Assembly (NCBI RefSeq): GCF_900090245.1
Contig: NZ_FMDN01000015.1
Coordinates: 62,001 to 126,000 of the forward strand
DNA length: 64,000 nt
Reading direction: 5' to 3'
Source of the DNA: Micromonospora halophytica
GTDB lineage: Bacteria > Actinomycetota > Actinomycetes > Mycobacteriales > Micromonosporaceae
Shown: positions 52,393 through 62,323 of the stretch, piece by piece
Layout: every line of letters begins with the position of its first letter
How positions within the stretch are numbered: the first letter of the stretch is position 1
Position numbers and translations under genes: made by a program
The notes under the pieces: generated by a model
Database searches by the model: none
Seen by the model: only the letters and a program-made list of their open reading frames with translations
What the model was told of the DNA's origin: nothing

Positions 52393-53904
52393 ATGGAACA
52401 ACCTGCGGATCCGCGGGCCCGTCGGCTCTTCGGCGGCAGCGCCCGTGCGCTCGGGGACCTGGCCGCCAGCCCCTTCCGGGCCGACCGGGACCGGATCGTC
52501 GCCTCGCCCTTCTTCTCCCGGCTGAACGGCGTCACCCAGGTGATCAGCCCGGGCGGATCCGGCCTGCTGGTGCACAACCGGCTCACCCACAGCCTCAAGG
52601 TCGCCCAGGTGGCCCGGGCCGTCGCCGAGCGGCTCACCGCCGACGAGCACCATCGCGACCTGCTGGAGAAGCTCGGCGGCTGCGACCCGGACGTGGTGGA
52701 GGCCGCCGCGCTCGCCCACGACCTGGGCCACCCGCCCTTCGGGCACCTGGGGGAGCGGGTGCTGGACCGGCTGGCCCGGCAGCGGCTCGGGCTGGCCGAC
52801 GGCTTCGAGGGCAACGCCCAGTCGTACCGGATCGTCACCAGCACCGAGATCCGCGGAGCGGCCACCACCGGCCTCGACCTGACCGCGGCGGTCCGCGCCG
52901 CGATGCTGAAGTACCCGTGGACCCGGCTGGACCACCCCGACCCGCACCCCCGGCACCTCACCCCCGCGCCCCGGGGCGCCGCCGCCCCACCGGACGACCC
53001 GGAGAGCGGCTCGGTGAAGTTCGGGGCGTACCGCACCGAGCTGGCCGACCTGCGGCAGGCCCGGGAGCCGTTCGTCGGGCGCATCCCGGACTGGCAGCAG
53101 ACCGTCGAGGCGTCGGTGATGGACACCGCCGACGACATCGCGTACGCCATCCACGACGTGGAGGACTTCTACCGGGTCGGGGTGCTCCAGCAGGGGGCGG
53201 TGGCCGCCGAGCTGATGGCCTGGCAGCGCGAGGGCGGGCACCTGCGGGCGGTCACCGACGCGGCGCTGACCGGCGCGGCCCGCCGCCCCGGCTCGGCGAT
53301 CGAGCGGCTGCGCCGCCAGCTGCACCGCAAGGACTCGTGGATCGCCGACGACGAGGCGTTCGCCGCCGCCGTCGAACACGTCCGCCAGGAACTGGTCGAG
53401 GGGCTGCTCGCGCTGCCCTTCGACGGCTCCATCGAGGCCGAGCAGTACGTGGCCCGCTTCTCCGCCCGCTGGACCACCCGCTTCGTCGACGCGATCGGGG
53501 TGACCGCCGAGCCGGACGTCCGCTCCGGCCACGTGCTGCTGGCGAAGGCGCAGTGGCACGAGGTGCAGGTGCTCAAGTTCGTCCACCACCGGTTCGTGCT
53601 GGCCCGCCCCGACCTGGCCCTGCACCAGCGCGGCCAGGCCCGGCTGCTGGGCACCCTGGTCGAGGCGCTCTGGGAGTGGCTGCTCGACCCGGAGGAGGAG
53701 TCCCGGTTGCCCCGCCGGCTGCACGATCTGGTCGAGCTGGCCGAGGCGGAGCTGCATCCGCGTACCCCGGACCGGATCGGCCGGGCCCGCGGCCGGGCCA
53801 TCGTCGACTTCGTCGCCCAGCTCACCGACGGGCAGGCGGTGGCGATGCTGGACTCGCTCTCCGGCCGGTCCGGCGCCCTCTGGACGGACGCCTTCGTGCT
53901 CTGA
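52393..53904 (+). CDS. dgt: Deoxyguanosinetriphosphate triphosphohydrolase-like HD protein
   Basis: A 503-residue dNTPase of the Dgt/SAMHD1 class, which splits dNTPs to nucleoside and triphosphate. The HD metal site is made by LVHNRLTHSLKVAQVAR near residue 60, ALAHDLGHPPFGHLGERVLD near 112 and MDTADDIAYAIHDVEDFYR near 242. LGLADGFEGNAQSYRIVT near 136 and a C-terminal H-rich WHEVQVLKFVHHRF near 388 are also typical. The length fits the long actinobacterial form. The ATG follows a leaderless-type promoter. It is divergent from tex with about 200 bp between. Confidence 0.92.
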   Translation: MEQPADPRARRLFGGSARALGDLAASPFRADRDRIVASPFFSRLNGVTQVISPGGSGLLVHNRLTHSLKVAQVARAVAERLTADEHHRDLLEKLGGCDPDVVEAAALAHDLGHPPFGHLGERVLDRLARQRLGLADGFEGNAQSYRIVTSTEIRGAATTGLDLTAAVRAAMLKYPWTRLDHPDPHPRHLTPAPRGAAAPPDDPESGSVKFGAYRTELADLRQAREPFVGRIPDWQQTVEASVMDTADDIAYAIHDVEDFYRVGVLQQGAVAAELMAWQREGGHLRAVTDAALTGAARRPGSAIERLRRQLHRKDSWIADDEAFAAAVEHVRQELVEGLLALPFDGSIEAEQYVARFSARWTTRFVDAIGVTAEPDVRSGHVLLAKAQWHEVQVLKFVHHRFVLARPDLALHQRGQARLLGTLVEALWEWLLDPEEESRLPRRLHDLVELAEAELHPRTPDRIGRARGRAIVDFVAQLTDGQAVAMLDSLSGRSGALWTDAFVL

Positions 53905-53972
53905 CCGCCGCGCCCCTCCCGGTCGTCCGCCGCGCCCGTCCCGACGGTGGCCGTCCTCCCGCCGGGGGTACG

Positions 53973-55118
53973 TCAGGCGACCGCCTGCCACCAGCCGTCC
54001 ACCGGTGGCGGGTCGTCGACCACCACCCGCTCGCCGGGCCGGGGCACCGCGATGCGCACGTCGCGGGCCTTCGCCTCGGCCCAGAGCCGGTCCACCGGTT
54101 CGGCCCAGTCGTGCAGGGCCAGGTTGAACGTCGCCCAGTGCACCGGGAGGAACAGCCCTCCGCGCAGGTCGAGGTGGGCGGCGACCGCCTCCTCCGGGAA
54201 CATGTGGATCGCCGGCCACGCCTTGTCGTACGCGCCGATCTGCATCAGCGTGGCGTCGAACGGCCCGTGCGCGGCGCCGATCTCGGCGTACCCGTCGAAG
54301 TAGCCGGAGTCCCCGGTGTAGAAGACCTTCCGGTGCGCCCCGGCGACCACCCACGAGCTCCAGAGCGTGCCGTCGCGGCGCAGCCCCCGGCCGGAGAAGT
54401 GCTGGGCGGCGGTGGCGGTGATCTCCAGCCCGCCCACCCGGTGGCTCTCCGACCAGTCCAGCTCGACGATCCGCTCCGCCGGTACGCCCCACCGGTCGAG
54501 ATGGGCGCCGACGCCGAGCGGCACCAGGAACGGCGCGGACTGCCGGCGGGTCAGCTCCTGCACGGTGGGCATGTCGAGGTGGTCGTAGTGGTCGTGCGAG
54601 ATCAGGATCGCGTCGAGCGGGGGCAGTTCGTCGAGGCGGAGCGGGGGTTCGTGCAGCCGCTTCGGCCCGACGGTCGCCGACGGCGAGCAGCGGTCGCTCC
54701 ACACCGGGTCGAGGAGCACCCGGTGCCCCTCGATCTCGATCAGGGTCGAGGCGTGGCCGTACCAGACGATGTCGAGTTGACGTTCTGTGCTGGGCGCCGC
54801 CGCAGGGGTGGGGCGCAGCAGCGGCACCGGGGCCGTCGGGCGGCGGCGCTGCTTGCCGAAGATCAGCTCCCGGACCAGGTTGCGGCCCGGCTCGCCGGTG
54901 GTCATCGTCCGGATCGGCTCCCGGTTGTGGAAGGTGCCGTCCCGGAACTGCGGGGAGCGGGCGGCACGTTGCGCCCGGGCTCCGGTGAGCCGACCGCCCA
55001 GCGCCGCCGGCACGTCCCGGGCCGCCCACGCCAGTCCGGCCACCGCGGCCAGCCCCGCCATCCGCCACAGCCGCCCGCCGATCGCCCGGTCCGGTGCCCG
55101 GTCCGCTGGTGCCCCCAT
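53973..55118 (-). CDS. Metallo-beta-lactamase-fold hydrolase (NAPE-PLD/UlaG-like), membrane-associated
   Basis: A 381-residue protein. A hydrophobic N-terminal helix (RMAGLAAVAGLAWAARDVPAALG, residues 19-41) could anchor it or act as a signal. The catalytic domain begins with IVWYGHASTLIEIEGHRVLLDPVWS near 118 and has the metal motif SHDHYDHLD near 172, then AQHFSGRGL near 238, FYTGDSGYFDGY near 264 and the final PVHWATFNLALHDW near 322. These are the landmarks of the Lactamase_B_2 family that includes N-acyl-phosphatidylethanolamine phospholipase D. Bacterial relatives hydrolyse phosphodiesters, often of lipids. The ATG at 55118 has GAGG upstream. Substrate unknown. Confidence 0.88.
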   Translation of the reverse strand: MGAPADRAPDRAIGGRLWRMAGLAAVAGLAWAARDVPAALGGRLTGARAQRAARSPQFRDGTFHNREPIRTMTTGEPGRNLVRELIFGKQRRRPTAPVPLLRPTPAAAPSTERQLDIVWYGHASTLIEIEGHRVLLDPVWSDRCSPSATVGPKRLHEPPLRLDELPPLDAILISHDHYDHLDMPTVQELTRRQSAPFLVPLGVGAHLDRWGVPAERIVELDWSESHRVGGLEITATAAQHFSGRGLRRDGTLWSSWVVAGAHRKVFYTGDSGYFDGYAEIGAAHGPFDATLMQIGAYDKAWPAIHMFPEEAVAAHLDLRGGLFLPVHWATFNLALHDWAEPVDRLWAEAKARDVRIAVPRPGERVVVDDPPPVDGWWQAVA

Positions 55119-55559
55119 CGTCCTCGTCCCCTCCGCAGTACACGGTATCCACCGCGTCGGCCCCCGTGCCGGAGATGCGGTGCCGGCACCACCCACGCCC
55201 CGCCGGCCGGCCCGCGCACCCCGCCCATGATCGTGCCGGATCCAGGAAGGTGTGGCCTCCCGAGCTGTGGAGGCCACTACATCCTGGATCCGGCACGATC
55301 TTCCCCCGCTGTGCCGGGCCGGGCTGCTGCGTTCCAGCGGGCCCACCGCGCTCTTGTCCGTCAGGAAGCGAGCCGGGCCGCCCGTGTCGGGAGGGCGGGG
55401 CTGCGTCACCCCGCGTCGGGCGGCGTAGCGGTGCACCAGGTACGGCGCGAGCACCCGGCTGCCCCGGGCGGGCCGGGCCCGCGTCTTCCGCGTCGGCCGG
55501 GCCCGGGCCGGCAGGGCGTGGCGGTGCGATGTGGCAGGGGCAGGGAAGGCCCGGGGCGG
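55119..55559. other. 441-bp region without a convincing gene
   Basis: Lies between the SDR gene stop and the start of the MBL-fold gene. It holds one striking hairpin at 55229-55300 and otherwise GC-rich sequence. Long open frames crossing it on both strands are shadows with no ribosome site or family likeness. Confidence 0.6.
55229..55300. repeat. 72-bp imperfect palindrome (long hairpin, REP-like)
   Basis: The outer arms are a perfect 19-bp inverted repeat (GATCGTGCCGGATCCAGGA at 55229-55247 and its complement at 55282-55300). After a 4x4 internal loop come 9-bp inner arms (GTGGCCTCC at 55252-55260 and GGAGGCCAC at 55269-55277) around an 8-nt loop. No second copy was noticed in this window. 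It may be a dispersed palindromic element or a structured RNA/terminator. Confidence 0.7.
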
Positions 55560-56504
55560 TCAGCGGAGACGGCGGAGCACGGCCGCGCCGGCCGACGCGG
55601 CCGTGCCGCCGACCGTGCGGACCAGCCCCGGCAGGGCGGGCAGCCAGCCACCCCGGACCGCCGCGCCGGCCGGGTTCGGTCGGAAGACCACCCCCTCGGT
55701 CGGCGGGACCGGCCGGTTCGTCAGACCGCCGAGGCGCATCAGCGGCCCGACCAGCATGTCGTAGACCGCCGGCAGCGCGGTGAAGCCGACCCGCATGAGG
55801 ACGTTGACCCGTCCCACCGAGATCTCCCGGCGGGGCCGGTCGGCGCATCCGACGATGGCGCGGGCCACCCGCTCGGGGGTGGTGATCGGCAGCGGTGGGC
55901 GGCCCACCCGGCCGACGTAGTTCGCCGCCTGCTGGTAGACCGGGGTGTCCACGCTGCCCGGGGTGACCAGGCAGACGTGTACGCCGGGCAGGTCCCGGGA
56001 CTCCTGCTGCAACGCCCGGGCCAGCCCGTGCAGCCCCCACTTGCTGGTGACGTAGCCGCTCATGTAGGGCGCGGTGATGTGCCCGAGCACCGACCCGGTG
56101 AGGATCAGCGTGCCGCCCCCGGCCGCCCGGAAGTGTCGCAGCGCCACCCGGGCGGCCCCGGCGGCGGCCAGCAGGTCGGTCCGGACCACCTGCTCGAAGA
56201 CCTCCGCCGGGATCTCCTCGAAGCGCCCGTACGCCATCACCGCCGCGGTGTGCACCCAGACGTCGAGCCGGCCGAACTGCCCGACCGCGGCGGCGGCCAG
56301 CGCGTCGAGCGCGCCGGGCGCGGTGACGTCGGTGGGCACGTCGTGCGCCTCGGCGCCGGCCTCCTCGCACTCCCGGCGCACCTGCGCCAGGGTCCCGGGG
56401 GAGCGGGCCGCGAGGACCAGCCGGTCCCCGCGCCCGGCGAACTCCCGGGCGGCGGCACGGCCGATACCGCTGGTCGCTCCGGTGACCACCACCACCCGAC
56501 TCAC
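55560..56504 (-). CDS. Short-chain dehydrogenase/reductase
   Basis: A 314-residue SDR with cofactor motif TGATSGIGRAAAREFAGRG at residues 8-26, the NADP-favouring AARSPGTL, the DVT acid, HTAAVMAYGRFEEIPAEV, and the active site SVLGHITAPYMSGYVTSK with Tyr and Lys in YVTSK. After about residue 200 a C-terminal extension of about 115 residues includes PAVYDMLVGPLMRLGG, as in DltE/YqjQ-type long SDRs linked to lipids. The GTG overlaps the stop of the alcohol dehydrogenase gene (GTGA), so the two are translated together. The substrate may be the carbonyl or alcohol shared with that enzyme, which is inference. Confidence 0.88.
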   Translation of the reverse strand: MSRVVVVTGATSGIGRAAAREFAGRGDRLVLAARSPGTLAQVRRECEEAGAEAHDVPTDVTAPGALDALAAAAVGQFGRLDVWVHTAAVMAYGRFEEIPAEVFEQVVRTDLLAAAGAARVALRHFRAAGGGTLILTGSVLGHITAPYMSGYVTSKWGLHGLARALQQESRDLPGVHVCLVTPGSVDTPVYQQAANYVGRVGRPPLPITTPERVARAIVGCADRPRREISVGRVNVLMRVGFTALPAVYDMLVGPLMRLGGLTNRPVPPTEGVVFRPNPAGAAVRGGWLPALPGLVRTVGGTAASAGAAVLRRLR

Positions 56505-57685
56505 GGGGCGAGCACGACCTTCACGCAGCCGTCCTCCTTCTTCTGGAACATCTCGTACGCCTTCGGCGCGTCGCCCAACGGCACCCGGTGCGTCCGCAGG
56601 TCCTCCACGCCCAGCGGGTCGTCGTCGCCGGAGAGCAACGGCATGATCTGGTCGGTCCAGCGGCGGACGTGGCACTGTCCCATCCGCAGCTGGATGCCCC
56701 GGTCGAACATCTCCATCAGCGGCATCGGGTCCACCTCGCCGCCGTACACCCCGGAGATGGAGACGGTGCCGCCCCGGCGGACCGCCTTGAGCGCGGCCTT
56801 GAGCACGACGAGGCGGTCCACGCCGACCTTGTCGGTCAGCGCCTGGGCCAGCTTGTCGGGCAGCAGGCCGGCGGCGGTCTGCGCGATCCTGCCCAGCGGG
56901 GCGCCGTGCGCCTCCATGCCCACCGCGTCGATCACCGCGTCCGGGCCGCGCCCGTCGACCAGGTCGATCAGCGTGCCCGGTACGTCGTCGAGCTGGCTGA
57001 CGTCGAGCGTCTCGATGCCGTGCCGGCGGGCCATCTCGAGCCGCTCCGGCACCAGGTCCAGCCCGATCACCCGGTCGGCGCCGAGGTGGCGGCCGATCCG
57101 GGCGCAGAACTGCCCGACCGGGCCGAGACCGAAGACGGCCAGGGTGCCACCGGGCGGGGTGTCGGCGTACTTCACCGCCTGCCAGGCGGTGGGCAGGATG
57201 TCGCTGAGGTAGAGGTAACGCTCGTCGGATCCGGTCTCCGGGACCTTGATCGGGCCGAACTGCGCCTGCGGGACCCGCAGGTACTCGGCCTGGCCGCCGG
57301 GCACCGAGCCGTAGAGCGAGGTGTAGCCGAACAGGGCCGCGCCCTTGCCCTCTGCGGTGACCTGGGTGGTCTCGCACTGGGCGTAGAGCTGCCGCCGGCA
57401 CATCCAGCAGTCGCCGCAGGAGATGTTGAACGGGACGACCACCCGGTCGCCGGGCTTGAGCCGGGTCACCCCGGAGCCGACCTCCTCGACGACGCCCATC
57501 GGCTCGTGCCCGAGGATGTCGCCCGGCCTGAGGTACGGACCGAGCACCTCGTACAGGTGCAGGTCGGAGCCGCAGATCGCGGTCGAGGTGATCCGGACGA
57601 TCGCATCCGACGGCTCCTCGATGCGGGGGTCCGGTACGTCGTCCACCCGGACGTCACGCTTGCCGTGCCAGGTCAGTGCCCTCAT
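56501..57685 (-). CDS. Zinc-dependent medium-chain alcohol dehydrogenase
   Basis: A 394-residue MDR enzyme. The catalytic zinc site is ICGSDLHLYE near residue 38 and GHEPMGVVEEVG near 59. The structural zinc cysteines are in SCGDCWMCRRQLYAQC near 89-104. The NAD Rossmann motif FGLGPVGQFCARIGRHLGADRVIGLD lies near 190. The long insert around 120-160 (KGAALFGYTSLYGSVPGGQAEYLRVP) marks the glutathione-independent formaldehyde dehydrogenase-like branch, whose substrates vary. It is first in a two-gene operon with the overlapping SDR. The ATG at 57685 has an AGGGGAAG site. Confidence 0.92.
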   Translation of the reverse strand: MRALTWHGKRDVRVDDVPDPRIEEPSDAIVRITSTAICGSDLHLYEVLGPYLRPGDILGHEPMGVVEEVGSGVTRLKPGDRVVVPFNISCGDCWMCRRQLYAQCETTQVTAEGKGAALFGYTSLYGSVPGGQAEYLRVPQAQFGPIKVPETGSDERYLYLSDILPTAWQAVKYADTPPGGTLAVFGLGPVGQFCARIGRHLGADRVIGLDLVPERLEMARRHGIETLDVSQLDDVPGTLIDLVDGRGPDAVIDAVGMEAHGAPLGRIAQTAAGLLPDKLAQALTDKVGVDRLVVLKAALKAVRRGGTVSISGVYGGEVDPMPLMEMFDRGIQLRMGQCHVRRWTDQIMPLLSGDDDPLGVEDLRTHRVPLGDAPKAYEMFQKKEDGCVKVVLAP

Positions 57686-57815
57686 GCCTGTCTTCCCCTC
57701 TGGGTGCCGTCCAGGGGACTGCTACCCGCAGCGGGCAGGTTGAACCGGCGAGGCCGGCACGCCCCGGGTCGGCCCGGGTGGGCCGTTGCGTTCCCGGCGT
57801 ACCCCGGCCGAAACG

Positions 57816-57851
57816 CCGACCGCCGCACCCCGGAAGGGATGCGGCGGTCGG
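57816..57851. terminator. Terminator hairpin after sdhB
   Basis: CCGACCGCCGCA pairs perfectly with TGCGGCGGTCGG around a 12-nt loop that can itself pair (CCC with GGG). It lies 16 bp after the sdhB stop. Confidence 0.75.
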
Positions 57852-57867
57852 TGTGGAGACGGCGGCG

Positions 57868-58625
57868 TCAGGAGCCCGGGGTGTTGCCCCGCTTCGTCGT
57901 CGCCAGCAGGTAGTCCCGGTTGAGCCGGCCGATGGTGTCCAGCGGGATGCCCTTCGGGCACACCACCGTGCACTCACCGGCGTTGGTGCAGCCACCGAAG
58001 CCGGCCTCGTCGTGCGCGTCCACCATGCCGATCACCCGGGTGTAGCGCTCGGGCTGGCCCTGCGGCAGCAGCGAGAGCTGGGTGATCTTGGCGGCGGTGA
58101 AGAGCATGCCGGAGCCGTTCGGGCAGGCCGCCACGCAGGCGCCGCAGCCGATGCAGGCGGCCGACTCGAAGGCGGCGTCCGCGTCGACCTTGGGCACCGG
58201 GGTGGAGTGCGCCTCGGGGGCGCTGCCGGTCGGGGCGGTGATGTAGCCACCGGCGGCGATGATCCGGTCGAAGGCGTTCCGGTTGACCACCAGGTCCTTG
58301 ATGACCGGGAAGGCCCGGGCACGCCACGGCTCGATGTCGATCGTCTCGCCGTCGGAGAACTGCCGCATGTGCAGCTGGCAGGCGGTGGTGCCGCGCTGCG
58401 GCCCGTGCGCGTCGCCGTTGATCATGAGGCCGCACATGCCGCAGATGCCCTCGCGGCAGTCGTGGTCGAACGCGATCGGCTCCTCACCCTGAAGGATGAG
58501 CCGCTCGTTGAGCACGTCGAGCATCTCCAGGAACGACATGTCCGGGGAAACGTCGTCGACCTGGTAGGTCACCATCCGACCCTTGTCCTCAGGGCCCTTC
58601 TGGCGCCAGATGCGCAGGGTCAGAT

Positions 58626-58629
<4 letters not shown>
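57868..58629 (-). CDS. sdhB: Succinate dehydrogenase/fumarate reductase iron-sulfur subunit
   Basis: A 253-residue subunit passing electrons from FAD to the membrane quinone site. The 2Fe-2S ligands are in DCREGICGMCGLMINGD near 58-75 with a later Cys in TTACQLHM near 85. The 4Fe-4S and 3Fe-4S clusters are held by CIGCGACVAACPNGS near 152-166 and GGCTNAGECTVVCPKGIP near 210-225. The GTG overlaps the sdhA stop (GTGA). Last gene of sdhCAB, followed by a hairpin. Confidence 0.96.
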
Positions 58630-60563
<1,934 letters not shown>

Positions 60564-60565
60564 GG

Positions 60566-61255
60566 TCAGCGCACCAATCCGATGAGTACGGCGAACGGGA
60601 CCACCAGGTAGCCGGCGGTCAGCGCGACGGCGAAGACCAGCGCGAGGCTGCGCGCCCGGCGCTCGCCCTTCGGCGTCTGCTGCCCCAGGCTGCGGAACGC
60701 GCTGAAGGCGCCGTGCCGCAGGTGGAAGCCGAGAGTGACCACCGCGAGGGTGTAGAAGAGGGTCACGTACCAGCGTTCCGGCGCGAAGTCCGCCACCACG
60801 TTGGCCTGCGGCCGGGTCGGGTCGCCGACCGGGTTCAGGTGACCCGTGGTCAGGTCGAGGATGTGGTAGATCACGAAGAGCCCGATGATCACACCACCCC
60901 AGCGCATGGTGCGGGCGGCGTAGCTGCCCTGCACCTTCTTGCGGTGGGCGTACCTGACCGGGCGGGCGGCCCGGGCGCGCATCGCCAGCACGGTGGCGGC
61001 GGCGATGTGGCCGAGCAGGGCGACCAGGAGCACACCGCGCTGCAGCCACAGGTACCAACCCGGGGCCAGCAGCGGCGTGCCCAGGTCGCGCAGCCAGTGC
61101 GCGTAGTGGTTGAACGCCTCGGCGCCCGTGAAGATCTTCAGGTTGCCGAGCATGTGCGCGATGAGGAACAGCACCAGGAGAATGCCCGTCACCGCCATGA
61201 CGGCCTTGAGGCCGACGTTCGAGCGAATGGGCGACCGAGTTTTCGTGATTACCAC
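60566..61255 (-). CDS. sdhC: Succinate dehydrogenase cytochrome b subunit (single membrane anchor, type B)
   Basis: A 229-residue membrane protein with five spans, the diheme type B anchor that replaces separate SdhC and SdhD. Candidate heme histidines lie in LIAHMLGNLKIF near 33, VALLGHIAAATV near 82, VIYHILDLTTGHL near 127 and LGFHLRHGAFSAF near 173. I chose the GTG at 61255: TTGGAC and TAGCGT with 18 bp spacing end 7 nt before it, so it should be the first base of a leaderless transcript. The ATG at 61297, giving 14 more residues, lies upstream of this promoter. First gene of sdhCAB and divergent from a LysR gene. Confidence 0.92.
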   Translation of the reverse strand: MVITKTRSPIRSNVGLKAVMAVTGILLVLFLIAHMLGNLKIFTGAEAFNHYAHWLRDLGTPLLAPGWYLWLQRGVLLVALLGHIAAATVLAMRARAARPVRYAHRKKVQGSYAARTMRWGGVIIGLFVIYHILDLTTGHLNPVGDPTRPQANVVADFAPERWYVTLFYTLAVVTLGFHLRHGAFSAFRSLGQQTPKGERRARSLALVFAVALTAGYLVVPFAVLIGLVR

Positions 61256-61262
61256 CCGACCG

Positions 61263-61292
61263 ACGCTAGGAGGACTTTGATCAGTCGTCCAA
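61263..61292 (-). promoter_or_regulatory. sdhCAB promoter, leaderless type
   Basis: The -35 TTGGAC (61292-61287) and -10 TAGCGT (61268-61263) are 18 bp apart. The GTG at 61255 follows 7 nt after the -10 box. Confidence 0.6.
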
Positions 61293-61313
61293 TGCATCGA
61301 CCTCGCAGTCTTG

Positions 61314-61328
61314 ATAGCCGTAGGCTAT
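61314..61328 (+). promoter_or_regulatory. LysR-type operator ATA-N9-TAT overlapping the lysR -10 box
   Basis: The perfect palindrome ATAGCC-GTA-GGCTAT fits the LysR T-N11-A core (T61315, A61327). Its right half contains TAGGCT (61321-61326), which ends 6 nt before the LysR ATG and looks like the -10 box of a leaderless promoter. Binding here would block the regulator's own promoter and is placed to act on sdhC. Confidence 0.65.
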
Positions 61329-61332
61329 GTAG

Positions 61333-62262
61333 ATGCAACTCCATCAGCTGAAGTACTTCGTCGCGGTCGCTGAAGTGCGACATTTCACCCAGGCCGCCGA
61401 CATCGTCGGCATAACCCAGCCGTCGCTGAGTAAGCAAATTCACGCCCTGGAGACCGACCTCGGGGCCCCGCTCTTCGAACGGGTAAGGGGCAACATCACC
61501 CTCACCGCGGCGGGTGACGTGCTGCTGCCGCTGGCCAAGCGGATCCTCGCCGACGTGGACACCGCCACCCGGGAGGTGCAGGAGCTGGTCGGCCTGCGCC
61601 GGGGACGGGTCCGCCTCGGCGCCACCCCCAGCCTGGCCACCTCGCTGGCCCCGCCGGTGCTGCGCCGGTTCCGCGACGCCCACCCCACCGTCGACCTGCG
61701 GGTGGAGGAAGGCGGCTCGCAGGACCTGGTCCGCGACCTGCTCCGCGGTGACCTCGACCTCGCGCTGGTCATCATGCCGGGCCAGGGCGCCGACCCGGGG
61801 CTGCGCCTCGACCCGATCCTGCGGGAGAGCCTGGTGGTCGCCTCGGTCGACCCGCTGCCCGTCGCCGTCGAGAGCGGCCAGCTGCGCATCACCGACCTGC
61901 GCGAGCAGCCGCTGGTCATGTTCCGCGAGGGCTACGACCTGCGCGACGCCACCCTCCAGGCCTGCCGGGACGCCGGCTTCGAACCGACCGTCTCGGTCGA
62001 CGGCGGCGAGATGGACGCCGTGCTCAGCTTCGTCGAGGCGGGACTGGGCATCGCCCTGGTGCCCGGCATCGTGGTCGCCCGCCGGCCCGGCGTCCGGGTC
62101 ACCCGGCTCGCCCCGCCGGGCGTACGGCGCACCATCGCGGTGGCCCGGCGACGCGACGTGGTGCCCACCCACGCCGGTCGGGAGCTGCGCCGGATACTGC
62201 TCGAATACGTCCACGACGCCACCGCCAACGAGGACCTGCCTCCGGGCGTGGAGCCGCTCTGA
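61333..62262 (+). CDS. LysR family transcriptional regulator
   Basis: A 309-residue regulator. The N-terminal winged helix-turn-helix is MQLHQLKYFVAVAEVRHFTQAADIVGITQPSLSKQIHALE-like (residues 1-40, recognition helix QPSLSKQI). The linker helix runs to about 90, and the two-lobed substrate-binding domain starts at GRVRLGATPSLATSLAPPVLRRF and ends GIALVPGIVVARR. It is divergent from sdhCAB across 77 bp that holds both promoters and a LysR palindrome. Control of respiration genes and of itself is the natural inference. The effector may be a C4 dicarboxylate but nothing in the sequence shows this. Confidence 0.93.
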   Translation: MQLHQLKYFVAVAEVRHFTQAADIVGITQPSLSKQIHALETDLGAPLFERVRGNITLTAAGDVLLPLAKRILADVDTATREVQELVGLRRGRVRLGATPSLATSLAPPVLRRFRDAHPTVDLRVEEGGSQDLVRDLLRGDLDLALVIMPGQGADPGLRLDPILRESLVVASVDPLPVAVESGQLRITDLREQPLVMFREGYDLRDATLQACRDAGFEPTVSVDGGEMDAVLSFVEAGLGIALVPGIVVARRPGVRVTRLAPPGVRRTIAVARRRDVVPTHAGRELRRILLEYVHDATANEDLPPGVEPL

Positions 62263-62311
62263 GCCCGCCGGTCGCGCACTCTGGAAGACGCGCCGCCGCC
62301 CGCGTCCCGCC

Positions 62312-62317
62312 TACGCT
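62312..62317 (+). promoter_or_regulatory. -10 box of the leaderless flavoprotein promoter
   Basis: TACGCT ends 6 nt before the ATG at 62324, and no ribosome site intervenes. Confidence 0.5.
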
Positions 62318-62323
62318 GCCCAC

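Noticed and set aside
52183..56370. Minus-strand open frame of 1395 codons spanning dgt, the MBL gene and the gap
   Set aside because: It crosses several well-supported genes in other frames. The length only reflects few stop codons in high-GC DNA.
52917..57212. Plus-strand open frame of 1431 codons
   Set aside because: It runs through dgt in the wrong frame and antisense to three recognisable minus-strand genes.
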